17,821 bases of DNA from Desulfovibrio sp. (GTDB lineage Bacteria; Desulfobacterota; Desulfovibrionia; Desulfovibrionales; Desulfovibrionaceae): the NCBI GenBank assembly GCA_022837365.1, contig JALHHV010000004.1, positions 1 through 17,821 of the forward strand, given 5' to 3'. Both the position numbers and the translations under genes were made by a program. Within the stretch, counting starts at the first letter, position 1. The number at the start of each line of letters is the position of its first letter. A model generated the notes under the pieces. That model saw only the letters and a program-made list of their open reading frames with translations, searched no databases and was not told the DNA's origin. Below, in pieces: positions 6,513 to 13,207 of the stretch.

Positions 6513-8201
6513 ATGGAACTGAACGGGGCCCGGATTCTGCTGGAATGCCTCAAACGGGAAGGCGTCGACGTACTGTTCGGCTATCCCGGCGGGGCCGTCA
6601 TAGACATCTATGACGAGTTGCCGCGGCACGACATCCGGCATGTATTGGTCCGGCACGAACAGGCGGCGGTGCACGCCGCCGACGGTTTCGCCCGCGCGTC
6701 GGGCAAGGTGGGCGTCTGTCTGGTCACTTCCGGGCCGGGCGCCACCAACACCGTGACTGGCATCGCCACGGCCTATGCCGACTCCATTCCCATGGTCGTG
6801 CTGACGGGGCAGGTACCCACCCCCCTCATCGGCAACGACGCCTTCCAGGAAGTGGACATCGTCGGCATCACCCGCCCGTGCACCAAGCACAACTATCTGG
6901 TGAAGGACGTGCGCGACCTTGCCCGCGTGCTGCGGCAGGCTTTCTATCTGGCCCGCTCCGGCAGGCCGGGTCCCGTTCTTGTCGACTTGCCCAAGGACGT
7001 CATGCAGGCGAAGACCGAATTCGCCTGGCCAGAGGACGTCAAGCTGCGCAGCTACAACCCCACCTACCGGCCCAACCTGAACCAGCTGCGCCGCGCGGTG
7101 GAGGCGCTTATCGAGGCGAAACGCCCGCTGTTCTTCGCGGGCGGCGGCGTGGTCATGTCCGACGCCAGCGAAGAGCTGGGCTGGCTGGCCCGCACCCTGA
7201 GCATTCCGGTGACCTCCACGCTGATGGGCCTTGGCGCCTTTCCGGGCGACGACCCGCTGTGGCTGGGCATGATCGGCATGCACGGCACCTACGCGGGCAA
7301 CAAGGCGGTGAACAACGCCGACTGCATCGTGGCCGTGGGCGCGCGCTTCGACGACCGGGTGACCGGCCGCCTTTCCGCGTTCGCCTCCGGCGCGCGCATC
7401 ATCCACATCGACATCGACCCCACGTCCATCCGCAAGAACGTGCAGGTGGACATTCCCGTGGTGGGCGACTGCCGCAAGGCGCTGGCGGGCATCCGTGAGA
7501 TAGCCACCACCCGCCTTGCCGAAAAGGACTGGGCGACGGCGCACGAGCCGTGGCTGGCCCAGGTTTCCGCCTGGCGCACCGAACAGCCCCTGACCTATGT
7601 GAAGAACGGCTCCATCAAGCCGCAGCAGGTGGTGGAAACCATCTTCTCCATCACCCGGGGCGACGCCATCGTCACCACCGAGGTGGGCCAGAACCAGATG
7701 TGGACGGCCCAGTTCTTCACCTTCCGCAAGCCGCGCACGCTGCTCACCTCGGGCGGGCTCGGCACCATGGGCTACGGCTTTCCGGCCGCCATCGGCGCGC
7801 AGTTCGCCTTTCCGGACAAGCTGGTCATCGACATGGCGGGCGACGGCTCCATCCAGATGAACATCCAGGAACTGGCCACCGCCGTCTGCAACAAGCTGCC
7901 CATCAAGATCGTGATCCTGAACAACGGCTACCTCGGCATGGTACGCCAGTGGCAGGAACTGTTCTACCAGCGCAACTACTGCGCCACCTGCATGGAGGCG
8001 CAACCCGACTTCGTGAAGCTGGCCGAGGCCTACGGGGCCGAAGGCTACCGCATCACCGAGGCGGGCGAGCTGGAATCCACGCTGCGCGCGGCCTTCGCCT
8101 CGCCCCATACCGCCGTCATCGACGTGCGGGTGGAACGCGAGGAGAACGTGTACCCCATGGTGCCCGCGGGCGCGGCCCTGGACGAAATGCTGCTGGTGTA
8201 G
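6513..8201 (+). CDS. ilvB: Acetohydroxyacid (acetolactate) synthase, large catalytic subunit
   Basis: 562 aa, the full family length. It condenses two pyruvates to 2-acetolactate, or pyruvate with 2-ketobutyrate to 2-aceto-2-hydroxybutyrate: the committed step to valine/leucine and isoleucine, using ThDP, Mg2+ and FAD. The ThDP domain at the N-terminus has the catalytic Glu49 in [17 protein letters not shown] and the SGPGATN loop. The FAD-binding middle domain carries RFDDRVTGR. The C-terminal ThDP/Mg motif is GDGS (443-446) with Asn471 in [29 protein letters not shown] is typical of the anabolic, ilvN-partnered enzyme rather than the catabolic AlsS type. The ATG at 6513 has GGAGG (6503-6507) and directly follows the DUF465 stop. 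ilvN follows after 12 bases. Confidence 0.97.
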   Translation: MELNGARILLECLKREGVDVLFGYPGGAVIDIYDELPRHDIRHVLVRHEQAAVHAADGFARASGKVGVCLVTSGPGATNTVTGIATAYADSIPMVVLTGQVPTPLIGNDAFQEVDIVGITRPCTKHNYLVKDVRDLARVLRQAFYLARSGRPGPVLVDLPKDVMQAKTEFAWPEDVKLRSYNPTYRPNLNQLRRAVEALIEAKRPLFFAGGGVVMSDASEELGWLARTLSIPVTSTLMGLGAFPGDDPLWLGMIGMHGTYAGNKAVNNADCIVAVGARFDDRVTGRLSAFASGARIIHIDIDPTSIRKNVQVDIPVVGDCRKALAGIREIATTRLAEKDWATAHEPWLAQVSAWRTEQPLTYVKNGSIKPQQVVETIFSITRGDAIVTTEVGQNQMWTAQFFTFRKPRTLLTSGGLGTMGYGFPAAIGAQFAFPDKLVIDMAGDGSIQMNIQELATAVCNKLPIKIVILNNGYLGMVRQWQELFYQRNYCATCMEAQPDFVKLAEAYGAEGYRITEAGELESTLRAAFASPHTAVIDVRVEREENVYPMVPAGAALDEMLLV

Positions 8202-8213
8202 GGAGGGCAGCCC

Positions 8214-8705
8214 ATGCGACATGTGCTTTCCGTTCTCGTGGAGAACGAACCGGGCGTGCTGTCCCGGGTGGCGGGGCTGTTCAGCGGACGCGGCTTCAAC
8301 ATCGAGTCGTTGAACGTGGCCCCCACGCTGGAAGAGGGCGTTTCGCTCATGACCATCAGCACCAGCGGCGAGGAGCAGATCATCGAACAGATCGTCAAGC
8401 AGCTGCGCAAGCTGGTGACGGTGATCAAGGTGGTGGACTTCGAGGGCATCGCCGCCGTGGAGCGCGAGATGATGATGGTCAAGGTGCAGGCCGACGACGC
8501 CCGCCGGGCCGAGGTGCTGCGCATCGCCGACATCTTCCGCTGCAAGGTGGTGGACGTGAGCCTGAACGACCTGACCCTGGAAGCCACCGGCGACCACGGA
8601 AAGATCCAGGCCATCCTGAGCCTGCTGGCCCGCTTCGGCATCAAGGAAATCGCCCGCACCGGCACCGTGGCCATGCGGCGGTCGATGCAGCCTGAGACAG
8701 CGTAA
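8214..8705 (+). CDS. ilvN: Acetohydroxyacid synthase, small regulatory subunit
   Basis: 163 aa, ATG at 8214 with GGAGG 7 bases upstream, 12 bases after ilvB. The small subunit activates the catalytic IlvB and gives feedback control by valine. The N-terminal ACT domain (residues 1-75: HVLSVLVENEPGVLSRVAGL, then FSGRGFNIESLNVAP) has the conserved NEPGVL and RGFNI segments that line the valine site. The C-terminal ALS_ss_C domain (about 80-158: MMMVKVQADDARRAEVLRIA, IFRCKVVDVS, GDHGKIQAIL) is complete. The length matches the bacterial type (about 160 aa). Also called ilvH in some genomes. No T-tailed terminator follows it, so read-through into ilvC is possible. Confidence 0.95.
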   Translation: MRHVLSVLVENEPGVLSRVAGLFSGRGFNIESLNVAPTLEEGVSLMTISTSGEEQIIEQIVKQLRKLVTVIKVVDFEGIAAVEREMMMVKVQADDARRAEVLRIADIFRCKVVDVSLNDLTLEATGDHGKIQAILSLLARFGIKEIARTGTVAMRRSMQPETA

Positions 8706-10034
<1,329 letters not shown>

Positions 10035-10063
10035 CCGCCAGCCTCATAGCCTTGCATGATCGA

Positions 10064-10095
10064 CAGGGGCCGCTCCGGATGGGGCGGCCCCTTTT
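10064..10095 (+). terminator. Rho-independent terminator of ilvC
   Basis: GGGGCCGC (10066-10073) pairs with GCGGCCCC (10084-10091), extended by A10065-T10092, and is followed by TTTT (10092-10095). It begins about 30 bases after the ilvC stop. Confidence 0.9.
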
Positions 10096-10165
10096 GCGTG
10101 CGCGCCGCCGCGTGGAAGGGCGGGGGGACCGGGTGAGCGGCGACGTGAAAAGTTGTGAGCGGGCG

Positions 10166-10194
10166 TTGCCCTGGCGGCGTTCAGGTAGTATTCT
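10166..10194 (+). promoter_or_regulatory. Sigma-70-type promoter of the FMN reductase-like gene
   Basis: TTGCCC (10166-10171), a 17-base spacer and TATTCT (10189-10194) lie after the ilvC terminator and about 80 bases before the next ATG. The inverted repeat CGTTGCC (10164-10170) / GGCAACG (10198-10204) brackets the promoter. The leader also has a perfect 9-bp hairpin (10215-10223 with 10230-10238). Confidence 0.5.
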
Positions 10195-10273
10195 ATCGGC
10201 AACGTCGTTTCTCCTCCCGGCGGATGCACCCGCCGGGAACACGGCGATACCCGAAACCACAGGAGAGACACCC

Positions 10274-10840
10274 ATGAGCACCATATTCACCGTCGCCGTC
10301 ATTGTTGGCAGCCTGCGCAAGGATTCGCTGAACCGCAAGATGGCCAGGGTCCTGACCGAACTGGCCCCTCCCGCGCTGCGTTTCGAATTCGTCGAAGTGG
10401 GCGGCCTGCCGCTGTACAACCAGGACCTGGACGACGAAGGCACCCCGCCCGCCGCGTGGACCGACTTCCGCAAGGCCATCAAGGGCACGGACGCCGCGCT
10501 GTTCTTCACGCCGGAATACAACCGGTCCATGCCCGCCACCATCAAGAACGCCCTGGACGTGGGGTCGCGCCCCTACGGCAGCAGCGTGTGGAACGGCAAG
10601 CCCGCGGCCGTGGTCAGCGTGTCGCCGGGCGCCATCGGCGGCTTCGGGGCCAACCATCACCTGCGCCAGTCGCTGGTGTTCCTGAACATGCCCCCGTTGC
10701 AGCAGCCGGAAGCGTACATCGGCGGCGCGGACAAGCTGTTCGGCCCCGACGGCGCGCTGACCGACGCTTCCATGCGCGAGTTCGGCGCCAAGTTCATGAA
10801 CGCCTTTGCCGGGTGGATTGCCACCAACGTGAAGCGGTAG
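10274..10840 (+). CDS. NADPH-dependent FMN reductase / quinone reductase family flavoprotein
   Basis: 188 aa, ATG at 10274 with AGGAGAGA (10261-10268). This flavodoxin-fold family (FMN_red, ChrR/YieF/AzoR-like) reduces FMN, quinones or related acceptors with NAD(P)H. The phosphate-binding loop GSLRKDSLNRK is at residues about 11-21. The FMN-ring loop TPEYNRSMPATIKNALD is at about 79-95. The segment VSVSPGAIGGFGANHHLRQS follows at about 116-135. The length fits the family. The true substrate is not evident. A longer open frame from 10052 is not supported: it runs through the ilvC terminator. The gene appears monocistronic, with its own promoter. It is followed directly by a perfect inverted repeat. 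The protein is probably cytoplasmic, with no signal peptide. Confidence 0.92.
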   Translation: MSTIFTVAVIVGSLRKDSLNRKMARVLTELAPPALRFEFVEVGGLPLYNQDLDDEGTPPAAWTDFRKAIKGTDAALFFTPEYNRSMPATIKNALDVGSRPYGSSVWNGKPAAVVSVSPGAIGGFGANHHLRQSLVFLNMPPLQQPEAYIGGADKLFGPDGALTDASMREFGAKFMNAFAGWIATNVKR

Positions 10841-10855
10841 CAGGCCGAATTGTCC

Positions 10856-10955
10856 TTTCGCCCGTTGGCAAGGAAAACAAGCCAGCCACGAGGGAGTATA
10901 CTTTTGTGGTATTCGACCGATGGGGCTGGCTTGTTTTCCTTGCCAACGGGCGAAA
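10856..10955. repeat. Perfect 32-bp inverted repeat around a 36-nt spacer
   Basis: Positions 10856-10887 and 10924-10955 are exact reverse complements over 32 bp. Each arm contains the core GTTGGCAAGGAAAACAAGCC or its complement. The 36-base spacer (10888-10923) contains the palindrome AGTATACT and is less GC-rich than its surroundings. TCCT occurs just outside both ends (10853-10856, overlapping the left arm by one base, and 10957-10960), which could be a short target duplication. No T-run follows either arm. It starts 15 bases after the FMN reductase stop. It is either a very strong bidirectional terminator-like hairpin or a small MITE-like element. Of the 322 bases between genes here (10841-11162), the remainder holds only the hairpin at 11041-11079. 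Confidence 0.85.
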
Positions 10956-11033
10956 ATCCTGCTTTGGCCCCTATGGCGTAGCCCATCGGGGGGAACACTT
11001 GATCTGCATGGATCCTTGCGCGATGGCGTGACC

Positions 11034-11079
11034 GGACGAAACGACGGCCCGCGTCCCTTATGGGAGCGCGGGCCGTCGT
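11034..11079. terminator. Hairpin terminator between converging genes
   Basis: ACGACGGCCCGCG (11041-11053) and CGCGGGCCGTCGT (11067-11079) form a perfect 13-bp stem. TCCC/GGGA can pair inside the loop. On the minus strand the stem is followed by TTTCGTCC, a short T-tract. It most likely ends the small minus-strand gene at 11163. Confidence 0.55.
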
Positions 11080-11162
11080 GCGTTCAACCGGGTGGGCGTT
11101 GCGGCAAGGTGGGCGGGCTGCCCGTGGCCAGCTGTGGCCAGTCGCCGCCAGTCGCGGCCCGC

Positions 11163-11378
11163 TCAGGCCCCTTCGGCCACCAGCCGGGCGTACAGGTCTT
11201 CGTGCTCCGGATACTTCAGGCCCGCGCCGGTGACGATGACGCTGGGGCGCAACTGGTCGGAGCGGGCGTCGGTGATGGGCACGATCTCCCAGCGTCCGTC
11301 CTCGCGGCCGACGACCAGTTCCTGCTGCTGCCGGTGGGCGAGCTTGACGGCGAGGATGACGGTTTCCTTGAAGGTCAT
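11163..11378 (-). CDS. Small hypothetical protein
   Basis: 71 aa. The ATG at 11378 has GGAG 5 bases upstream on the minus strand (CACGGAGCCATC-ATG), which supports a real gene despite the small size. The sequence begins MTFKETVILAVKLAHRQQQE, continues with a beta-like stretch (LVVGREDGRWEIVPITDARS) and ends GLKYPEHEDLYARLVAEGA. It has no cysteines, signal peptide or membrane helix. I do not recognise the family. It lies between two hairpins that probably terminate transcription, downstream of the HesB-like genes and in the same direction, so it may be a separate unit. Confidence 0.6.
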   Translation of the reverse strand: MTFKETVILAVKLAHRQQQELVVGREDGRWEIVPITDARSDQLRPSVIVTGAGLKYPEHEDLYARLVAEGA

Positions 11379-11480
11379 GATGGCTCCGTGGGCGTTCCTG
11401 CATGCATGATGCGCGGAGGATGCCCGCCACGCCGTGGTGCGTCAAGCCCGATTGCCGAGAGCCGCGCCGGGCTTTCCCCC

Positions 11481-11514
11481 GGAAAAGAAAACGGCCCTCC
11501 GCAGGGAGGGCCGT
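11481..11514 (-). terminator. Rho-independent terminator of the HesB-like selenoprotein gene
   Basis: ACGGCCCTCC (11491-11500) and GGAGGGCCGT (11505-11514) form a perfect 10-bp stem with a 4-base loop. On the minus strand it is followed by TTTTCTTTTCC. It lies 26 bases beyond the stop codon of the selenoprotein gene. Confidence 0.9.
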
Positions 11515-11539
11515 AGAGCGTGCGCGTGGTGTGCGGGGT

Positions 11540-11860
11540 CTAGGAACCGCAACTGCCCGAACTGCTGCAACCGCCGCAGCTGCTGCCGCCGCCGAGCGGC
11601 TTGCCGGATTCCACGGAGAACCCCATGTAGCTGATGTCGATGCGGATGGATTCCGCCATGGACAGAAGTTCGGCGTTCACGCAGAAGGTGTAGCCGCCTT
11701 CCTCGAAGACTTTGTCGGTATCGTTAGGCTCATCCAGAGCCAGGGCCAGCCGGGGACCGCTTCAGCCGCCGGGGGCAAGGTAGACCCGGATGGGGTTCTT
11801 CTGCTTGTCCGCAAAGTAGGCATCAAGCTCTTTGCGGGCGTTTTCGGTGAGTTCGAACAT
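11540..11860 (-). CDS. HesB/IscA-like selenoprotein (in-frame UGA read as Sec)
   Basis: 106 aa including selenocysteine. A-type (HesB/IscA) proteins hold and pass on Fe-S clusters or iron through a first conserved Cys and a C-terminal Cys pair. Reading from the ATG at 11860 (GGAGG 4 bases upstream on the minus strand) gives MFELTENARKELDAYFADKQ, then IRVYLAPGG, then TGA at 11764-11762. The same frame continues SGPRLALALDEPND...EEGGYTFC and ends GGGSSCGGCSSSGSCGS at TAG 11540. The TGA is codon 33, exactly where the family has the Cys of its G-C-S-G motif, and the sequence stays family-like on both sides. Cys95 and Cys98 (CGGC) stand in for the usual CGCG pair. Cys60 is also shared with the neighbouring paralogue. 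A hairpin follows the UGA. HesB-like selenoproteins are a described family. The alternative, a nonsense mutation, is less likely. Automatic annotation would truncate or miss this gene. Confidence 0.88.
11727..11764 (-). promoter_or_regulatory. UGA (Sec) codon with bacterial SECIS-like hairpin
   Basis: On the minus strand, UGA at 11764-11762 is followed 20 bases later by GGCUC (11741-11737), the 5-base loop UGGAU (11736-11732) and GAGCC (11731-11727), a perfect 5-bp stem. The loop has a G at its second position and begins 26 bases after the UGA. Both fit the loose bacterial SECIS rule as I recall it (a G in the first two loop bases, loop about 16-37 nt from the UGA). It lies within the coding sequence, as bacterial SECIS elements must. 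Confidence 0.65.
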
Positions 11861-11892
11861 GTGTCCTCCACTGTTGGATGTGCGGAGAGCAA

Positions 11893-11921
11893 CAAGTACG
11901 TACCCATGGGGTGTTTGTCAA
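11893..11921 (-). promoter_or_regulatory. Possible promoter of the selenoprotein gene
   Basis: On the minus strand a perfect TTGACA (11921-11916) is followed by a 17-base spacer and TACTTG (11898-11893). The -10 is weak (2 of 6), but the -35 is exact. It is placed about 35 bases before the HesB start, between the two HesB-like genes. Confidence 0.4.
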
Positions 11922-11976
11922 TGTGTCGGGGGCGAGGTCATAGTGGATATCTATGCGACACGGGGGCAGGGTGGGG

Positions 11977-12273
11977 TCAGGGTGCGTCGGTGGCGCGCAT
12001 GGCGGTAAGGGGCCGTTCGGGAACCACCTCGAATCCGGCGTTGCGCGCCCGGATGCGCACCGTCCCCACCTGCTGGGCCAGACGCTGGCTGATGCAGAAG
12101 GTGTAGCCGTCCACGACCACGACGTGGTCGCGTTCGTTGGGCTCGTCCGGGCCCAGCACGAGGTGCGGTCCCCGGCTGCCGCGCGGCGAGATGTAGATGC
12201 GGATGGGGCTGTTGGGGTTCTCGGAAAAGTATTCTTCCAGAATGTCCCGCGCGCCGTGTTCGAGGGTGATCAT
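11977..12273 (-). CDS. HesB/IscA-like paralogue lacking the cluster-ligand cysteines
   Basis: 98 aa. The ATG at 12273 has AAGGA 7 bases upstream on the minus strand. It aligns without gaps to the selenoprotein next door over at least residues 1-61: IRIYISPRGSRGPHLVLGPD against IRVYLAPGGUSGPRLALALD, then DEPNERDHVVVVDGYTFC against DEPNDTDKVFEEGGYTFC. The selenocysteine position (33) is Ser here. The C-terminal Cys-rich tail is replaced by EVVPERPLTAMRATDAP, with no cysteine. Only Cys60 is shared. It therefore looks like a tandem duplicate that kept the fold but lost the A-type cluster ligands. It may act as a non-cluster partner of the selenoprotein or have diverged in function; this is inference. 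It lies 116 bases upstream of the selenoprotein gene, same strand. Confidence 0.85.
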   Translation of the reverse strand: MITLEHGARDILEEYFSENPNSPIRIYISPRGSRGPHLVLGPDEPNERDHVVVVDGYTFCISQRLAQQVGTVRIRARNAGFEVVPERPLTAMRATDAP

Positions 12274-12520
12274 GTCCGTTTCCTTGCGGCCTGTGGCGAC
12301 GTTCGGGCATACCCTACCTCAGAACTGGCAAAAAGGCCAACCGAATGAACGCGCAGTGACCGTGCGCGGATGCGGGCTGCGGCGATCCGGCGTCATGCCC
12401 GGCGTCATGGCGCGGCATCATGGTCGGCAGTATGGCCCGGCGCCGCCGTCCGGTTTGCCAAGCGAAAGGAAACCGGTTACCGGTGAAGATATTACGAATT
12501 CCCACCGGACGGGGGACCCG

Positions 12521-13054
12521 ATGGAACAGACCATTCTGCTCACGGAACAGGAAGTGCGCCGCGCGCTGGAACGCCTGGCCTATCAGGTGCTGGAGCGCCA
12601 CGGCGATTGCGCGGGCCTCGTGCTCGTGGGCATCCAGCGTCGTGGGGCCGACATCGCCGCGCGCCTCGGGCGCATCATCGCCGAGAGATTGGGCTGCGTG
12701 CTGCCTTCCGGCGCACTGGACATCAACCTGTACCGCGACGATTGGACCACCCTTGCCGCCAAGCCCGCCATCGGGCCGTCGGACATTCCCGTGGACCTGG
12801 AGGGCCGCGACGTGCTGCTGGTGGACGACGTGCTGTTCACCGGGCGCACCATCCGCGCCGCGCTGGAGGCGTTGCTGGACTACGGCAGGCCCCGCCGCGT
12901 GGAACTGCTGGTGCTGGTGGACCGGGGCCACCGCGAACTGCCCATCCATGCCGACTACGTGGGGCGCACCGTGAACACCGGGCGCAACGAGCAGGTGGAC
13001 GTGCTGCTGCGCGAGCGCGACGGGCGGGACGAAGTGTTGCTGTCGTCGCGCTAG
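12521..13054 (+). CDS. pyrR: PyrR, bifunctional pyrimidine operon regulator / uracil phosphoribosyltransferase
   Basis: 177 aa, the family length (about 178). PyrR transfers phosphoribose from PRPP to uracil, and in many bacteria it binds pyr mRNA leaders to cause attenuation. The PRPP loop VLLVDDVLFTGRTIRAALEA is at residues about 91-110, with the paired acidic residues DD. Upstream, LVLVGIQRRGADIAARL (about 30-46) is the conserved pyrophosphate-loop region, and LDINLYRDDW (about 66-75) is the PyrR-specific flexible-loop region. The C-terminal VDRGHRELPIHADYVGRTVN is also characteristic. The ATG at 12521 has GGGGGA 4 bases upstream. No other pyr gene is in the window, so the regulatory target is elsewhere or the gene works mainly as an enzyme. 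An open frame running upstream to 12197 is not supported. Confidence 0.94.
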   Translation: MEQTILLTEQEVRRALERLAYQVLERHGDCAGLVLVGIQRRGADIAARLGRIIAERLGCVLPSGALDINLYRDDWTTLAAKPAIGPSDIPVDLEGRDVLLVDDVLFTGRTIRAALEALLDYGRPRRVELLVLVDRGHRELPIHADYVGRTVNTGRNEQVDVLLRERDGRDEVLLSSR

Positions 13055-13100
13055 GACGCCGAACGTTCGTAACTCCGCGCCGCCGTCGCGTGGCGCATGA

Positions 13101-13135
13101 AAATCGGGGCGATGCCGGAATGCGGCGTCGCCCCG
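13101..13135. terminator. Bidirectional terminator between pyrR and the flippase gene
   Basis: CGGGGCGA (13105-13112) pairs with TCGCCCCG (13128-13135). GCCG/CGGC pairs inside (13114-13117 with 13123-13126) after one mismatch. The minus strand continues ATTTTCATG, a T-run suited to the flippase gene. The plus-strand tail (TTGTC) is weaker. Confidence 0.7.
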
Positions 13136-13207
13136 TTGTCATGTCATGCGAAAGGTTCGTGCGGGCGGGGGCCGTGTGTCCGGCCGCGCCCGCATGATTC
13201 CGGCGTG

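Noticed and set aside
10657..11445. 262-residue minus-strand frame running through the 32-bp inverted repeat
   Set aside because: It overlaps the FMN reductase gene and has no ribosome binding site; the repeat simply gives complementary peptide strings on both strands.
11762..11764. Nonsense mutation making the HesB-like gene a pseudogene
   Set aside because: The TGA is at the functional Cys position, the downstream frame is intact and family-like, and a SECIS-like hairpin and terminator are present. Sequencing error or mutation cannot be fully excluded without a search.
11677..11907. 76-residue minus-strand frame over the HesB-like gene
   Set aside because: It is in a different frame from the HesB homology, which continues through the UGA in the recoded frame.
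12310..12345. Sigma-54 promoter for the HesB paralogue (TTGGCC...TTGCCA, minus strand)
   Set aside because: The GG-to-GC spacing is 7 bases rather than 10.
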